This document shows positions 48,945 through 59,066 of a stretch of DNA of 64,000 nt, piece by piece. The notes under the pieces are model-generated. The model saw nothing but the letters and a program-made list of their open reading frames with translations, did not search any database and had not been told where the DNA came from. The translations under genes were made by a program, and so were the position numbers. The stretch's first letter is position 1, and each line of letters opens with the position of its first letter. The DNA is from Hymenobacter arizonensis (GTDB lineage: Bacteria; Bacteroidota; Bacteroidia; Cytophagales; Hymenobacteraceae): the NCBI RefSeq assembly GCF_900115775.1, contig NZ_FOXS01000001.1, forward strand, positions 992,001 to 1,056,000, written 5' to 3'.

Positions 48945-49403
48945 ATGTACACTGCTATCATCGTTCTAATTCTTCTCGTGTGCTTTTTGCTGGCCCTGGT
49001 GGTGCTGGCCCAAAACCCCAAGGGTGGCGGACTCTCCAGCCAGTTCAGCGCCGGTGGCGCCGCCAGCATGATGGGCGTGAAGCGGACCGGCGATTTGCTG
49101 GAGAAACTGACCTGGGGCTTCGCCATTGGCTTGGTGGTGCTGTCGCTCGGCACGCACATGCTCAATACTAACACGGGTGGTCCCACTCGCAGCGTCAACC
49201 AGCAACGTGCCTTGGAGACCCGCCTGCCCGCGCCTGCTCCCGCACCAGGAACTGCCGCCCCGGGCACTTCGGCACCGGCTCCCGGCGCAGCAGCCCCCGG
49301 TGGTGCTAGCGCCCCTGCTGGCGCTGCTCCGGCCCCCGGTGGTGCTCCGGCTACCAATCCGGACCAGCCCAACTCCAGCACGACCCCTAGCGGCAACAAA
49401 TAA
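48945..49403 (+). CDS. secG: Preprotein translocase subunit SecG
   Basis: SecG is the small stimulatory subunit of the SecYEG channel. The 152-residue protein has two membrane helices (MYTAIIVLILLVCFLLALVV and WGFAIGLVVLSLGTHML) joined by the conserved loop LAQNPKGGGLSSQFSAGGAA. The C-terminal 65 residues are Ala/Pro/Gly repeats (APAPAPGTAAPGTSAPAPGA), about double the length of a minimal SecG; such tails are common in Hymenobacter-like genomes. ATG 48945 is preferred to an upstream TTG. The gene follows the TPR-like gene by 27 bases and ends before a terminator. Confidence 0.94.
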   Translation: MYTAIIVLILLVCFLLALVVLAQNPKGGGLSSQFSAGGAASMMGVKRTGDLLEKLTWGFAIGLVVLSLGTHMLNTNTGGPTRSVNQQRALETRLPAPAPAPGTAAPGTSAPAPGAAAPGGASAPAGAAPAPGGAPATNPDQPNSSTTPSGNK

Positions 49404-49436
49404 TAAACGCAACGCGCATTTTACTTAAGTACCGTT

Positions 49437-49473
49437 AAAGCCGGTGGCTCCTTACAGGGCCACCGGCTTTTTT
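49437..49473 (+). terminator. Intrinsic terminator of secG
   Basis: A 12-bp stem AAAGCCGGTGGC/GCCACCGGCTTT with a 10-base loop and six T. Confidence 0.88.
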
Positions 49474-49542
49474 CGTTGTTGCGCGGTTCATGAAGTCTTT
49501 TACCCTGCTAAGTACCCATATCAACAGCCATTTACCAATAGG

Positions 49543-49641
49543 TCGTCATGCCGAGTGGAGCCGAGGCATCTCGCTCGAATCGTTGGAGTAAGATGGATTA
49601 CTGACGCACGCGAGATGCCTCGGCTCCGCTCGGCATGACGA
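49543..49641. repeat. Intergenic palindrome of the GTCATGC type, 32-bp arms
   Basis: Arms 49543-49574 and 49610-49641 match at 31 of 32 positions. The edge TCGTCATGCCGAG parallels the element at 20798; the inner arm (GGAGCCGAGGCATCTCGC) differs. It lies between secG and groES. Confidence 0.8.
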
Positions 49642-49762
49642 GCTATTGGATAAGATTTTACAGTTCAGCTGCCGCTGCTTCGCTGACGCACGGGCCACTG
49701 CCATCGGCCAACTCTGCCACGCTTTAGTTCCAAAACTGCCCATTTTGTCAGGTTTATGGGGC

Positions 49763-49778
49763 TGGCACGGGAAGTGTC
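49763..49778 (+). promoter_or_regulatory. Weak sigma-54-like -24/-12 site before groES
   Basis: TGGCACG is a perfect -24 element; at the proper spacing the -12 part reads GTGTC where TTGCA is expected, so the GC doublet is missing. It lies 53 bases above the groES ATG and three genes below a sigma-54 activator. Confidence 0.25.
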
Positions 49779-49830
49779 ACTGGGGCGTACACCCTGATTT
49801 TTCATCCAATTCAATCCAAACACACACAGA

Positions 49831-50121
49831 ATGGCACTTAGCATGAAACCGCTGGCCGACCGCGTCATTGTTCGCGCCGCCGCCGCCGAGGAGAAAACCA
49901 AGTCCGGCATCATCATTCCTGACACTGCCAAGGAGAAGCCGCAGCGCGGTGAGGTAGTGGCCGTGGGCGAAGGCAAAACCGCTGACAGCGGCTCCCTCAT
50001 CAAGCCCCAAGTGCAGGTAGGCGACCAGGTGTTGTATGGCAAGTATGCCGGCACCGAAATCACCGTCGATGGCGAGGACCTGCTCATCATGCGCGAGTCG
50101 GACATTTTCGCCGTGTTGTAA
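49831..50121 (+). CDS. groES: Co-chaperonin GroES
   Basis: GroES caps the GroEL folding chamber. The 96-residue protein begins [20 protein letters not shown]; the mobile loop ([20 protein letters not shown]) and the conserved [26 protein letters not shown] and [13 protein letters not shown] are all present. Length and order are canonical. groEL follows after 63 bases in the usual operon. No CIRCE element is visible upstream, so HrcA control is not supported. Confidence 0.97.
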   Translation: MALSMKPLADRVIVRAAAAEEKTKSGIIIPDTAKEKPQRGEVVAVGEGKTADSGSLIKPQVQVGDQVLYGKYAGTEITVDGEDLLIMRESDIFAVL

Positions 50122-50166
50122 GCCACAGGCTTCATCGCGAAAACTCCAAAACACCACATTACTTAA

Positions 50167-51834
<1,668 letters not shown>

Positions 51835-51868
51835 GTCAAGCCGCTTGCAGCCCTTGCTGTTAGCAATG

Positions 51869-51903
51869 AAAGCCCCGTTGGCGATGCCAGCGGGGCTTTT
51901 TTG
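51869..51903 (+). terminator. Intrinsic terminator of groESL
   Basis: A 14-bp stem with a G-T wobble (51869-51882 and 51886-51899) and a 3-base loop, followed by T to 51902. Confidence 0.85.
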
Positions 51904-51922
51904 TGGGTTGGGTCCCTGACGT

Positions 51923-52096
51923 GAACCTCACCCCCTGACCCCCTCTCCAAAAAAGAGGGGGCACCGGCTTTGCGCTGTCATATACTGCTAAAAGTAAAAA
52001 GCCTGCTGTTTAGCAGGCTTCTTTAATTAACACTATTATCCTAAAGCATGACCGGTGCCCCCTCTTTTTTGGAGAGGGGGTCAGGGGGTGAGGTTC
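51923..52096. repeat. Perfect 45-bp inverted repeat enclosing a hairpin
   Basis: Arms 51923-51967 and 52052-52096 are exact reverse complements. Each begins or ends with the GAACCTCACCCCCTGACCCC core shared with the element at 23599. The 84-base interior contains a separate hairpin at 51999-52020. Confidence 0.88.
51999..52020. terminator. Hairpin inside the 45-bp palindrome
   Basis: AAGCCTGCT/AGCAGGCTT with loop GTTT, A-rich before and T-rich (CTTTAATT) after, terminator-like in both directions. Confidence 0.6.
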
Positions 52097-52120
52097 CCCG
52101 CCTGGGCCGCAACGCCCACA

Positions 52121-52157
52121 AAAAAGCCCCCGACACAATTAGTGCCGGGGGCTTTTT
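52121..52157. terminator. Bidirectional terminator before the peptide transporter
   Basis: A 16-bp stem with one mismatch (52121-52136 and 52142-52157): AAAAAGCCCCCG on one side, CGGGGGCTTTTT on the other. It is 16 bases past the stop of the minus-strand transporter gene. Confidence 0.85.
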
Positions 52158-52173
52158 CAGTAAAACCGGAAAG

Positions 52174-53928
52174 TTATGCCGCAGCGACAGGTTCCTCCAT
52201 CATGGTAAAAAGGCGCTTATAAATCACAAACAGGATAACTGAAGCCACAGCCGACATGCCCACGAAAATCATAAAGAAGTCGTAGAGGCTGGTGATTTGG
52301 AAACCGAGGAAAGAAGGCCAGTTGGAGGTCAGTTCCAGCGAGGCCAGTTTGGCAGTAATATCGGCTGTGGCCTGCGTGGTGCCGTTGAGGATGCCGGGCA
52401 GGTTGATGCCTTCTTTAGCGGCTTTAGCGAATTCGCCGGGGCCGGGAGGATACAGGCCCGACAGCACGCCGGCCAGCTTGTTGCCGGCAGCAGTGGCCAG
52501 GAACCATACGGCCATCAGCAGCGAGGCAAAGCGAGCGGGGGCTAGCTTGTTTACCAGGGCCAAGCCAATGGGCGACAAGCACAACTCGGCGAACGTGTGC
52601 ATGAGGTACATGGTGATGAGCCAGAACATGCTCACCTTAGTCGAAGCGTCAACGCCCTTCACGCCGAAGGCGATGATGAGGTAGCCTACGGCCATCAGCA
52701 TAAGGCTGAAGGCCATTTTCAGGGGCGATGAAGGCTCGATGCCGCGCTTGCCCATCCAGGTCCACAACACGGCGAAGACGGGAGCGAACACGATAATAAA
52801 CAAAGCGTTAGCCGACTGAAAGTACGACGCGGGCACTACTGTGGAGCCCAGCGTGCGGTCGGTTTGCTCATCAGCGAAGAAGGTGAGCGAGGCACCAGCC
52901 TGCTCAAACGTGCCCCAGAAGAAGATTACGAAGAAGCTGAGGATGAAAATGACGTAGATTTTCTGCTTTTCGCGGGAAGTCAGGGAAGTATCGGTGAGGA
53001 TGGTTATCGGAGCTACAATCATAGCGGAGAACACCAGTGCGCCAATCCAGTCGTGGTTCATAATCCAGGCAATGGCGGCGTACACAATCATAAACAGGCC
53101 CAGCAGCATGGGCACTTTGTTGGCATAGCTCTTGGGAACGGGCTGGGCGATGGTTTCAGCGCGAACCGGCGCATCTGTTTGCACTGGCACTACTTCGTTT
53201 TTGGCTACGAGTTGCTCGGGCGCGTTCCGCTCGGGACGGGCGCCGAGGGGAGCACCATCGGCAGTTACTACGTACTTGTGTTTCAGCAGCTCGAAGGTGA
53301 GGCTGCCGATAAGCATGCCGATGCCGGCAGCCAGGAAGCCCCATTTAAAGTCGGCGGGGTTGCCGGTATCGCCGAGTGTGCCGCACACCAGCGGCGAGAA
53401 AAACGCGCCTAGGTTGATGCCCATGTAGAAAATGGTGTAGGCTGCGTCGACGCGGGAATCGCCCTTTGGATAAAGCGAGCCTACCATCGAGGAGATATTC
53501 GGCTTGAAGAATCCGTTGCCGAAAATCAAGCAACCCAGGCCCAGGAAGAAGAACAGCAATTGGGCCTGCGGCACGGCGGTTTGGCCTGCCGAGTACATGG
53601 AAGCAGAGAAGAAGAGGCTGAACTGACCCACGGCCATCAGCAAGCCGCCCACCAGAATGGAGCGGCGGTTGCCCCAATAGCGGTCGGCCATGTAGCCGCC
53701 GAGCAAGGGCGTGAGGTACACGAGCGAGGTGTAGTTGCCATAGATGAGCGACGACATCTCCTTGTTCATGAGGAGGGCCTTGAGCATGTACAGCGACAGC
53801 AGGGCCCGCATGCCGTAGTAGCTGAACCGCTCCCACATTTCGGTGGCGAACAGGACGTACAAGCCGCGCGGATGGCTCGTGGATTCCGACTTAAGTGGTT
53901 GCTCGCGTAGAGCAGAGGCTGGTTGCAT
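52174..53928 (-). CDS. POT/PTR-family proton-coupled peptide transporter
   Basis: A 584-residue member of the proton-dependent oligopeptide transporter family (MFS fold, about 14 helices). The N-terminal motif ATEMWERFSYYGMRALLSLY (the ExxERFxYYG motif that couples protons to peptide binding) and the PTR2 signature GNGFFKPNISSMVGSLYP are both present, as is GGYMADRYWGNRRSI. A basic/acidic linker of about 50 residues (residues 225-270) separates the two halves. It imports di- and tripeptides across the inner membrane. Facing it, across terminators, is groEL; an AraC regulator gene lies 85 bases upstream on the same strand and might be a regulator. Confidence 0.95.
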   Translation of the reverse strand: MQPASALREQPLKSESTSHPRGLYVLFATEMWERFSYYGMRALLSLYMLKALLMNKEMSSLIYGNYTSLVYLTPLLGGYMADRYWGNRRSILVGGLLMAVGQFSLFFSASMYSAGQTAVPQAQLLFFFLGLGCLIFGNGFFKPNISSMVGSLYPKGDSRVDAAYTIFYMGINLGAFFSPLVCGTLGDTGNPADFKWGFLAAGIGMLIGSLTFELLKHKYVVTADGAPLGARPERNAPEQLVAKNEVVPVQTDAPVRAETIAQPVPKSYANKVPMLLGLFMIVYAAIAWIMNHDWIGALVFSAMIVAPITILTDTSLTSREKQKIYVIFILSFFVIFFWGTFEQAGASLTFFADEQTDRTLGSTVVPASYFQSANALFIIVFAPVFAVLWTWMGKRGIEPSSPLKMAFSLMLMAVGYLIIAFGVKGVDASTKVSMFWLITMYLMHTFAELCLSPIGLALVNKLAPARFASLLMAVWFLATAAGNKLAGVLSGLYPPGPGEFAKAAKEGINLPGILNGTTQATADITAKLASLELTSNWPSFLGFQITSLYDFFMIFVGMSAVASVILFVIYKRLFTMMEEPVAAA

Positions 53929-54012
53929 TAGGGAAGGTTAGGTGTGGGAAAATGAAAAGAAGGATGGCCCCCAGCGCAATGCGGGGACGGTAAATCTAGG
54001 AAAGTTTCGGCA

Positions 54013-54954
54013 CTATGAAGTTTGGGGCAAGTTTTTCCACTCGGCCACGACTGGCTTGGGCAACTTGGGCGGGGCGTCGCTGCGGTAAGCCTTGGCGCGG
54101 TAGGCGCCGGGCGAGAGGCCTGTTTGCTTTCGGAAAAATCGGGTGAAGTAGCCCGGGTCGACGAACTGCAGCTCGTAGGCAATTTCAGCCACCGAGAGCG
54201 ACGTATACAGCAGGTAGTTGTGGGCTTTGCGGATGGTGTGGGCCTGCACAATCTGCTGCGCCGTCTTGCCTTTCACAGCCTGGCAAATACGATTTAAGTG
54301 CACTTGGGTAATTCGCAGCTCCTGAGCAAATTGTGATATCTTTTTCTCGAATGGCGCTGTGCGCTCAATGGCTTTTTGGAACTCGCGGAAGTAGTGCAGC
54401 GCGCGGTTGGGGCTCTCCTCTTTGCCGCGGTTGTGTTGCAACAGCCGAAATATCTTCACGAAAAGCAGTTTGAAGTAGCCATTCAGCGCAAGCTGCTTGC
54501 CGGGCAGCTCGGAGTAGATTTCCTCATGAATCTGCTGCTCGAGCGCGAGCAAATCGGCGAAGCGTACTTCGGAATTAAAATCAGACAGGATGTGCACGGA
54601 GTTAAGCTCGACCAGCACGCCGGGCGTCGCTTGCAGAATGGTGTCGAGCAAAGCCTCGGCCAGGGTGAGCGTGCGGCCCTTTACCTGGGGGCTGAACGTG
54701 AAGCCGTGCACGGTGTTGGCCGGGATGATGACGAGGCAGGGCGTTTTCAGGTCAATGGGCTCGGCAGCTTCGAACGAGGCCTGGCCGGCTTCAAGAAAAA
54801 ATAGCTGAAACAGATTTTCGTGCAGATGCGGCTTCAACCCCCAGTTGGTGAGGCGTTGCCGGGGCACGATGAGCTGACTCTGGAGATAGTCGTGTGAAAT
54901 CTGCGCTTTGCTGTCGCCGTATATGCCGTTGAAACGGGCGATTTCGGTAGGCAT
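54013..54954 (-). CDS. AraC-family transcriptional regulator
   Basis: A 313-residue regulator. The N-terminal half is a cupin-like sensing domain (LKPHLHENLFQLFFLEAGQA, LVIIPANTVHGFTFSPQVKG), the C-terminal half a double HTH of the AraC/XylS type (ITQVHLNRICQAVKGKTAQQ, SVAEIAYELQFVDPGYFTRF, FRKQTGLSPGAYRAKAYR). The N-terminus PTEIARFNGIYGD is normal for the Bacteroidetes group. The ligand is unknown. It diverges from pckA with about 230 bases between and precedes the peptide transporter on the same strand. It could control either, but the sequence does not say which. Confidence 0.93.
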   Translation of the reverse strand: MPTEIARFNGIYGDSKAQISHDYLQSQLIVPRQRLTNWGLKPHLHENLFQLFFLEAGQASFEAAEPIDLKTPCLVIIPANTVHGFTFSPQVKGRTLTLAEALLDTILQATPGVLVELNSVHILSDFNSEVRFADLLALEQQIHEEIYSELPGKQLALNGYFKLLFVKIFRLLQHNRGKEESPNRALHYFREFQKAIERTAPFEKKISQFAQELRITQVHLNRICQAVKGKTAQQIVQAHTIRKAHNYLLYTSLSVAEIAYELQFVDPGYFTRFFRKQTGLSPGAYRAKAYRSDAPPKLPKPVVAEWKNLPQTS

Positions 54955-55112
54955 GGTCTTGGACTAAAGTAGGGACAAAGGAAACCTCAGCAGGGCCAAC
55001 GGTTAAATTTTTACAGCCTTTTTAGGGGCGTAGCACCGTCTTTGCCGCTCAAAAATAACGAATCAGGTAGACAAGGTTTAATTTGTCCCGTTAAAGGAAC
55101 GAATTGTTTCAC

Positions 55113-55141
55113 TTGCAACAAGCTGAATAATTCTACCTTTG
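55113..55141 (+). promoter_or_regulatory. Complete -33/-7 promoter for pckA
   Basis: TTG at 55113-55115, then 18 bases, then TACCTTTG at 55134-55141, a perfect TAnnTTTG. It is 42 bases above the ATG and is the best-formed promoter in the window. Confidence 0.68.
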
Positions 55142-55183
55142 TCCCCTCACTCACGAAAACTCCCACCCAACACTTTTCTCACC

Positions 55184-56824
55184 ATGCAAGAAGCCTCCAC
55201 CCTTGCTAACACGCACCACAATCGTTTGCAGCCACTTGGCTTCAACGAAATGGCTACCGTACACCTCAACCTGACCCCGGCCGAGCTGATTGAGCACGCG
55301 CTGCGCAACGGCGAAGGCCACCTCACCGATACGGGCGCACTGATGGCCGACACCGGTAAATTCACCGGCCGCTCGCCCAAAGACCGGTTTGTGGTGAAGG
55401 ATGCAAACACCGAAGACAGCGTGTGGTGGGGCGACATCAACATTCCCTTCGACGCCGACAAGTTCGACCAGCTGCACCAGAAGATGGTGGCTTACCTGGC
55501 CGACAAAGAACTGTACGTGCGCGAAGCCTACGCCGGCGCCAATCCCGACTACCAGCTCAAGCTGCGCATCGTGAACGAGCAGGCCTGGCACAACCTGTTT
55601 TGCTACAACATGTTCCTGCGCCCCGAAGAAGGCGCGGACACTACCTGGACGCCCGACTTCAGCATCATCTGCGCCCCCGGCTTCGAAGCCGACCCGGCCG
55701 TAGACGGTACCCGCCAGCCCAACTTTGCCATCCTCAACTTCACCAAGAAGATGATTCTGATTGGCGGCACCGGCTACGCTGGCGAGATGAAGAAAGGCAT
55801 CTTTGGCGTGCTGAACTACCTGCTCCCGCACGAGCAAAGCACCCTGCCCATGCACTGCTCGGCCAACGTGGGCGAAAGCGGCGACACCGCCATTTTCTTC
55901 GGCCTCTCGGGCACCGGCAAAACCACCCTTTCGGCCGACCCCAATCGTGGCCTCATCGGCGACGACGAGCACGGCTGGACGCCCGAAGCCGGTATCTTCA
56001 ACTTTGAGGGCGGCTGCTACGCCAAGGTGATTGACCTGAGCAAGGAGAAGGAGCCCCAGATTTGGGATGCCATCCGCTTTGGCTCCATCGTGGAGAACAC
56101 CCGCTTCATCCCCGGCACCCACACCGTGGACTACGCCAACAAGTCGGTAACGGAAAACACCCGCACTGCCTATCCCATCAACTTCATCGACAACGCCATT
56201 GAGCCCTCGGTGGCCGATGCGCCGAAGAACATTTTCTTCCTAACGGCCGATGCCTTCGGCGTGCTGCCTCCCATCAGCAAGCTCGACAAGAGCCACGCCA
56301 TGTACCTCTTCATGTCGGGCTACACCGCCAAGGTGGCTGGTACCGAAATGGGCGTGACGGAGCCGCAGACCACGTTCTCGGCTTGCTTCGGCGCCGTGTT
56401 CCTGCCCCTGCACCCCACCAAGTACGCCGAGATGCTGGGCCAGAAAATGGACGAGAACCCCGACATCAACGTGTGGCTCATCAACACCGGCTGGACTGGC
56501 GGTAGCTACGGCGTAGGCTCGCGCATGAAACTACCCTACACCCGCGCCATGATTACGGCTGCCCTCAACGGCCAGCTCGACCAAGTAAAATTCATCAAGC
56601 ACCCCATTTTTGGCGTGGAAGTGCCCGGCGCCGTGCCCGGCGTGCCCAGCGAAATCCTGGACCCCCGCAACACCTGGGCCGACAAAGCCGCCTACGACAA
56701 AACGGCCTCCAGCCTGGCCGATAAATTCGTGGAGAACTTCAAGAAGTTCGCCGACTATGCCAACGAGGAAATCTTGGCCGGCGCCCCCAAAGTTAAAGTA
56801 GCTGCTGAAGCAACGGTAGCTTAA
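55184..56824 (+). CDS. pckA: ATP-dependent phosphoenolpyruvate carboxykinase
   Basis: PckA converts oxaloacetate and ATP to phosphoenolpyruvate, ADP and CO2, the first step of gluconeogenesis. The 546-residue protein starts MQEASTLANTHHNRLQPLGF. Family landmarks: DTGKFTGRSPKDRFVV near residue 60, the P-loop GLSGTGKTTLSADPNRGLIG near residue 239 with DDEHGW, NFEGGCYAKVI, and the C-terminal NVWLINTGWTGGSYGVGSRM and PYTRAMI. The frame extends 15 codons upstream, but the -7 box lies in that extension. It has its own promoter and a strong bidirectional terminator, so it is monocistronic. Confidence 0.97.
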   Translation: MQEASTLANTHHNRLQPLGFNEMATVHLNLTPAELIEHALRNGEGHLTDTGALMADTGKFTGRSPKDRFVVKDANTEDSVWWGDINIPFDADKFDQLHQKMVAYLADKELYVREAYAGANPDYQLKLRIVNEQAWHNLFCYNMFLRPEEGADTTWTPDFSIICAPGFEADPAVDGTRQPNFAILNFTKKMILIGGTGYAGEMKKGIFGVLNYLLPHEQSTLPMHCSANVGESGDTAIFFGLSGTGKTTLSADPNRGLIGDDEHGWTPEAGIFNFEGGCYAKVIDLSKEKEPQIWDAIRFGSIVENTRFIPGTHTVDYANKSVTENTRTAYPINFIDNAIEPSVADAPKNIFFLTADAFGVLPPISKLDKSHAMYLFMSGYTAKVAGTEMGVTEPQTTFSACFGAVFLPLHPTKYAEMLGQKMDENPDINVWLINTGWTGGSYGVGSRMKLPYTRAMITAALNGQLDQVKFIKHPIFGVEVPGAVPGVPSEILDPRNTWADKAAYDKTASSLADKFVENFKKFADYANEEILAGAPKVKVAAEATVA

Positions 56825-56834
56825 GCAACACCAG

Positions 56835-56890
56835 CCCAACACAACAAAGCCCCGCTGCCTATCAGGTCGGCGGGGCTTTGTTGTGTTGGG
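56835..56890. terminator. Bidirectional terminator of pckA
   Basis: A perfect 21-bp stem (56835-56855 and 56870-56890) with a 14-base loop. The right arm includes CTTTGTTGTGTTGGG and the left its complement; the T tract is short but the stem is very strong. Confidence 0.78.
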
Positions 56891-56928
56891 CACCTTCGTA
56901 AAAACGTTGCTTTAGAACCCGTAAACTA

Positions 56929-57489
56929 CTAATCGACGGCCAGGGGTGGCCCTACTATCCGCATGTCGTGGGCCGCAAAAATCTGAGTCATTTCGGTGGG
57001 TGTAAGCTCTTTGGTCAAGGACGCTAGAGCCACAAAAAATTCCTCCAGCTTCCCGGCGGGTTGGACCGTTACCGTCATTTTGCCTTTTTGAGAAACTTGC
57101 GTCCAAGCGTGCGGGATGTTCCGAGGCAGGAAAATACTATCCCCTGTCCGCAGCTTATATTTTTCCTCTCCAACCTGAAAGTAGTATTCGCCTTCCAATA
57201 CATAAAACACCTCGTCCTGAGTAGAGTGAATATGCAAAGGCGTTCCTCGATTAGGGGATTGGCTGATTTGCTCAAAAATAGCCAAGCCTCCGGCCGTGTC
57301 TTTGCCCGATATTTTCAGGTCCAAAATATTCGCGTTGACGCCCTTAAGCCTAATATGCCCATGAATGCGCCCCTCTCCGGCGGCTACCTTAAAGCCCTTG
57401 CCAGGCGCCGCGGCTTTGAGGTGAAATGGAGAGGCCGCAACAGCCGGAACTCCGGTAGCTATGGAGAGCAGAAATTTGCGCCTTTTCAT
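56929..57489 (-). CDS. Cupin-domain protein with Tat signal peptide
   Basis: A 186-residue protein. The N-terminus MKRRKFLLSIATGVPAVAAS is a twin-arginine signal peptide (RRKFLL). The core is a cupin_2 domain: GTPLHIHSTQDEVFYVLEGE (metal ligands H, H and E), YYFQVGEEKYKLRTGDSIFL and RNIPHAWTQVS (final His). Such single cupins include quercetin-dioxygenase-like proteins, but the substrate is unknown. Tat export fits a protein that takes up its metal in the cytoplasm. It ends 39 bases past the pckA terminator and has no gene partner nearby. Confidence 0.9.
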   Translation of the reverse strand: MKRRKFLLSIATGVPAVAASPFHLKAAAPGKGFKVAAGEGRIHGHIRLKGVNANILDLKISGKDTAGGLAIFEQISQSPNRGTPLHIHSTQDEVFYVLEGEYYFQVGEEKYKLRTGDSIFLPRNIPHAWTQVSQKGKMTVTVQPAGKLEEFFVALASLTKELTPTEMTQIFAAHDMRIVGPPLAVD

Positions 57490-57791
57490 AGTGAAATGAA
57501 TTAATCCTGAATGCTACAAATGACTTAATTCAGCCATTAGAAACCGGGAAGTCAAGCCACGTCATCAGTCAACAGCAGGCCATTGTAATATGCAAGTAAT
57601 TATTCAGATTTTATAACGATGGGAAAATTGAGGGCATGTTGTAACTCAGAAGTACTGGCCGGCGCATCAGATAATAATAGCTACCGAGGCTACAGTTGCA
57701 TTATCCCGGCTGAGATTAAGCAAAAAGGCCCGCTAGCAATAATGCAAGCGGGCCTTTTTGCTTAATTCATTTAGCTAATTATATGAACTTT
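57490..57791. other. Gene-free stretch with a terminator
   Basis: About 300 bases, AT-richer than average. The only structure I see is a perfect 17-bp terminator hairpin at 57718-57763. Confidence 0.6.
57718..57763. terminator. Bidirectional terminator of the SDR gene
   Basis: A perfect 17-bp stem (57718-57734 and 57747-57763) with A5 and T5 edges around GGCCCGCT/AGCGGGCC. It is 29 bases past the SDR stop on the minus strand. Confidence 0.85.
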
Positions 57792-58913
57792 CTAGCTGGC
57801 TGTACTCGTGCTTATGCCTACTTTGGGCTGGCTAATGTTGGCAGCATCGCTATTGCCATTGGTGCTGGTGATACTCTCCTTACTGGCCTTAGGAGTACTG
57901 GCCTTGCCCGAATTCGAGCGCCCGAGCCAGGCAGCCAGGCCGACCCCAGCGCCGGCGATAACCGCAGCCGTTACCAATGGGTGCGTGGTAGCCGAAGTAT
58001 AGACGCTGGTTTCACGGGTGTGGCCAGGGTAGTTGCCGCGCTCTTTCAGGCGGGCATTGCCGTGGTCGAGGCCGTTGTTGCTGCGGGGTCCGGCGGGGCG
58101 GTCCGACTTGGTTTGCTTGGAGAATACTTTCTCCATAAACAAATCGGTGAGGCCGGGGGCGTAGTGGTTCATGGCGTTAATCATCTTGCCACCACCGCCT
58201 ACGGTTACTTCACGCTGGCCAGTTTCGGCACAATGCAGAATGGTCTCGGCAACGAGGTCGGGCGCATACGCGGGCGGCGCGTGCTGCAGCTCGTGGTCCA
58301 TGTAGTTCTTCGCGTTAACCGTATAAGGCGTATCAATGGCGGCCGGTTTCACCAGCGACACATGAATGGGCGCTTCCTCCAGTTCCAACTCCATGCGCAG
58401 GCCGTCGGTAAAGCCCTTCACGGCGTGCTTGCTGGCGCTGTAGATGGTTTGGTGAATGGCCGTAGTTTCGGACAGGATGCTGCCGATGTTAACAATGGCA
58501 CCACCGCGCATCCGCAGATGCTTAGCGGCCTCGAGCGAGCCGTAAACCAAGCCCCACACGTTGGTATCGAACAACTTGCGCATGTCCTCAACGGGTGTTT
58601 CTTCTACTTTGCCGTAAATGGACACGCCGGCATCGTTGACCCAGGTATCGAAGCCGCCAAAGCGCTCGATGGCAGCTTGCGAAATGTGGCGTACATCGTC
58701 TTGCTGGCTTACGTCGGCCACCACGTAGATGGCTTGGCCGCCAGCCTGGTTGATTTCATCGGTTAGCCGGCGCAGGGCATCTTCGGTGCGAGCGGCCAGC
58801 ACCAGGCGCGTGCCTTCCTTAGCGGCCAGGCGAGCAGTAACGAGGCCAATGCCCGACGAGGCGCCGGTGATGACCATAACTTGGTCCTGCAGTTTTTTGA
58901 GGGTAGGTTTCAT
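57792..58913 (-). CDS. Short-chain dehydrogenase with C-terminal membrane anchor
   Basis: A 373-residue protein. Residues 1-265 are a classical SDR: the cofactor motif TGASSGIG (16-23), NDAG (93-96), and the catalytic S145, Y158 and K162 (IYSASKHAVKGF). Residues 265-310 are a polar linker, followed by a hydrophobic segment (HPLVTAAVIAGAGVGLAAWL, about 311-330) and a Ser/Thr-rich tail. The anchor is an unusual addition to an SDR, though known in Bacteroidetes and other bacteria with this layout. The substrate is unknown. The ATG is unambiguous. It is convergent with the upstream gene-free stretch and diverges from rsmE. Confidence 0.92.
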   Translation of the reverse strand: MKPTLKKLQDQVMVITGASSGIGLVTARLAAKEGTRLVLAARTEDALRRLTDEINQAGGQAIYVVADVSQQDDVRHISQAAIERFGGFDTWVNDAGVSIYGKVEETPVEDMRKLFDTNVWGLVYGSLEAAKHLRMRGGAIVNIGSILSETTAIHQTIYSASKHAVKGFTDGLRMELELEEAPIHVSLVKPAAIDTPYTVNAKNYMDHELQHAPPAYAPDLVAETILHCAETGQREVTVGGGGKMINAMNHYAPGLTDLFMEKVFSKQTKSDRPAGPRSNNGLDHGNARLKERGNYPGHTRETSVYTSATTHPLVTAAVIAGAGVGLAAWLGRSNSGKASTPKASKESITSTNGNSDAANISQPKVGISTSTAS

Positions 58914-59066
58914 GAAAAGTGTGGAAAGGAAGTGATGTGGAACTTAGGTTACGACGAGGCCAATAGAGGAGTTGTGACAACCGCTGATTGATTACGAAGC
59001 TTAGCTAAAGAGCCAAGCCGCAGTTTCAGCAGCCCAGCATGGCGGTTCAATGCCGTTCTTTGCCCC

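Larger units (their letters stand above)
49404..49830. other. Gene-free stretch between secG and groES
   Basis: About 430 bases holding the secG terminator, a large GTCATGC palindrome (49543-49641) and the groES promoter region. No open frame here shows coding character. Confidence 0.7.
51835..52173. other. Gene-free stretch between groEL and the peptide transporter
   Basis: About 340 bases holding three terminator-like hairpins and a 45-bp palindrome between the convergent genes. No coding frame is supported. Confidence 0.8.

Noticed and set aside
49640..49830. CIRCE/HrcA operator before groES
   Set aside because: No TTAGCACTC-n9-GAGTGCTAA or near match is present.
57783..58766. Long open frame antisense to the SDR gene
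   Set aside because: Residues show no fold-like pattern, and the SDR on the other strand has all catalytic motifs.
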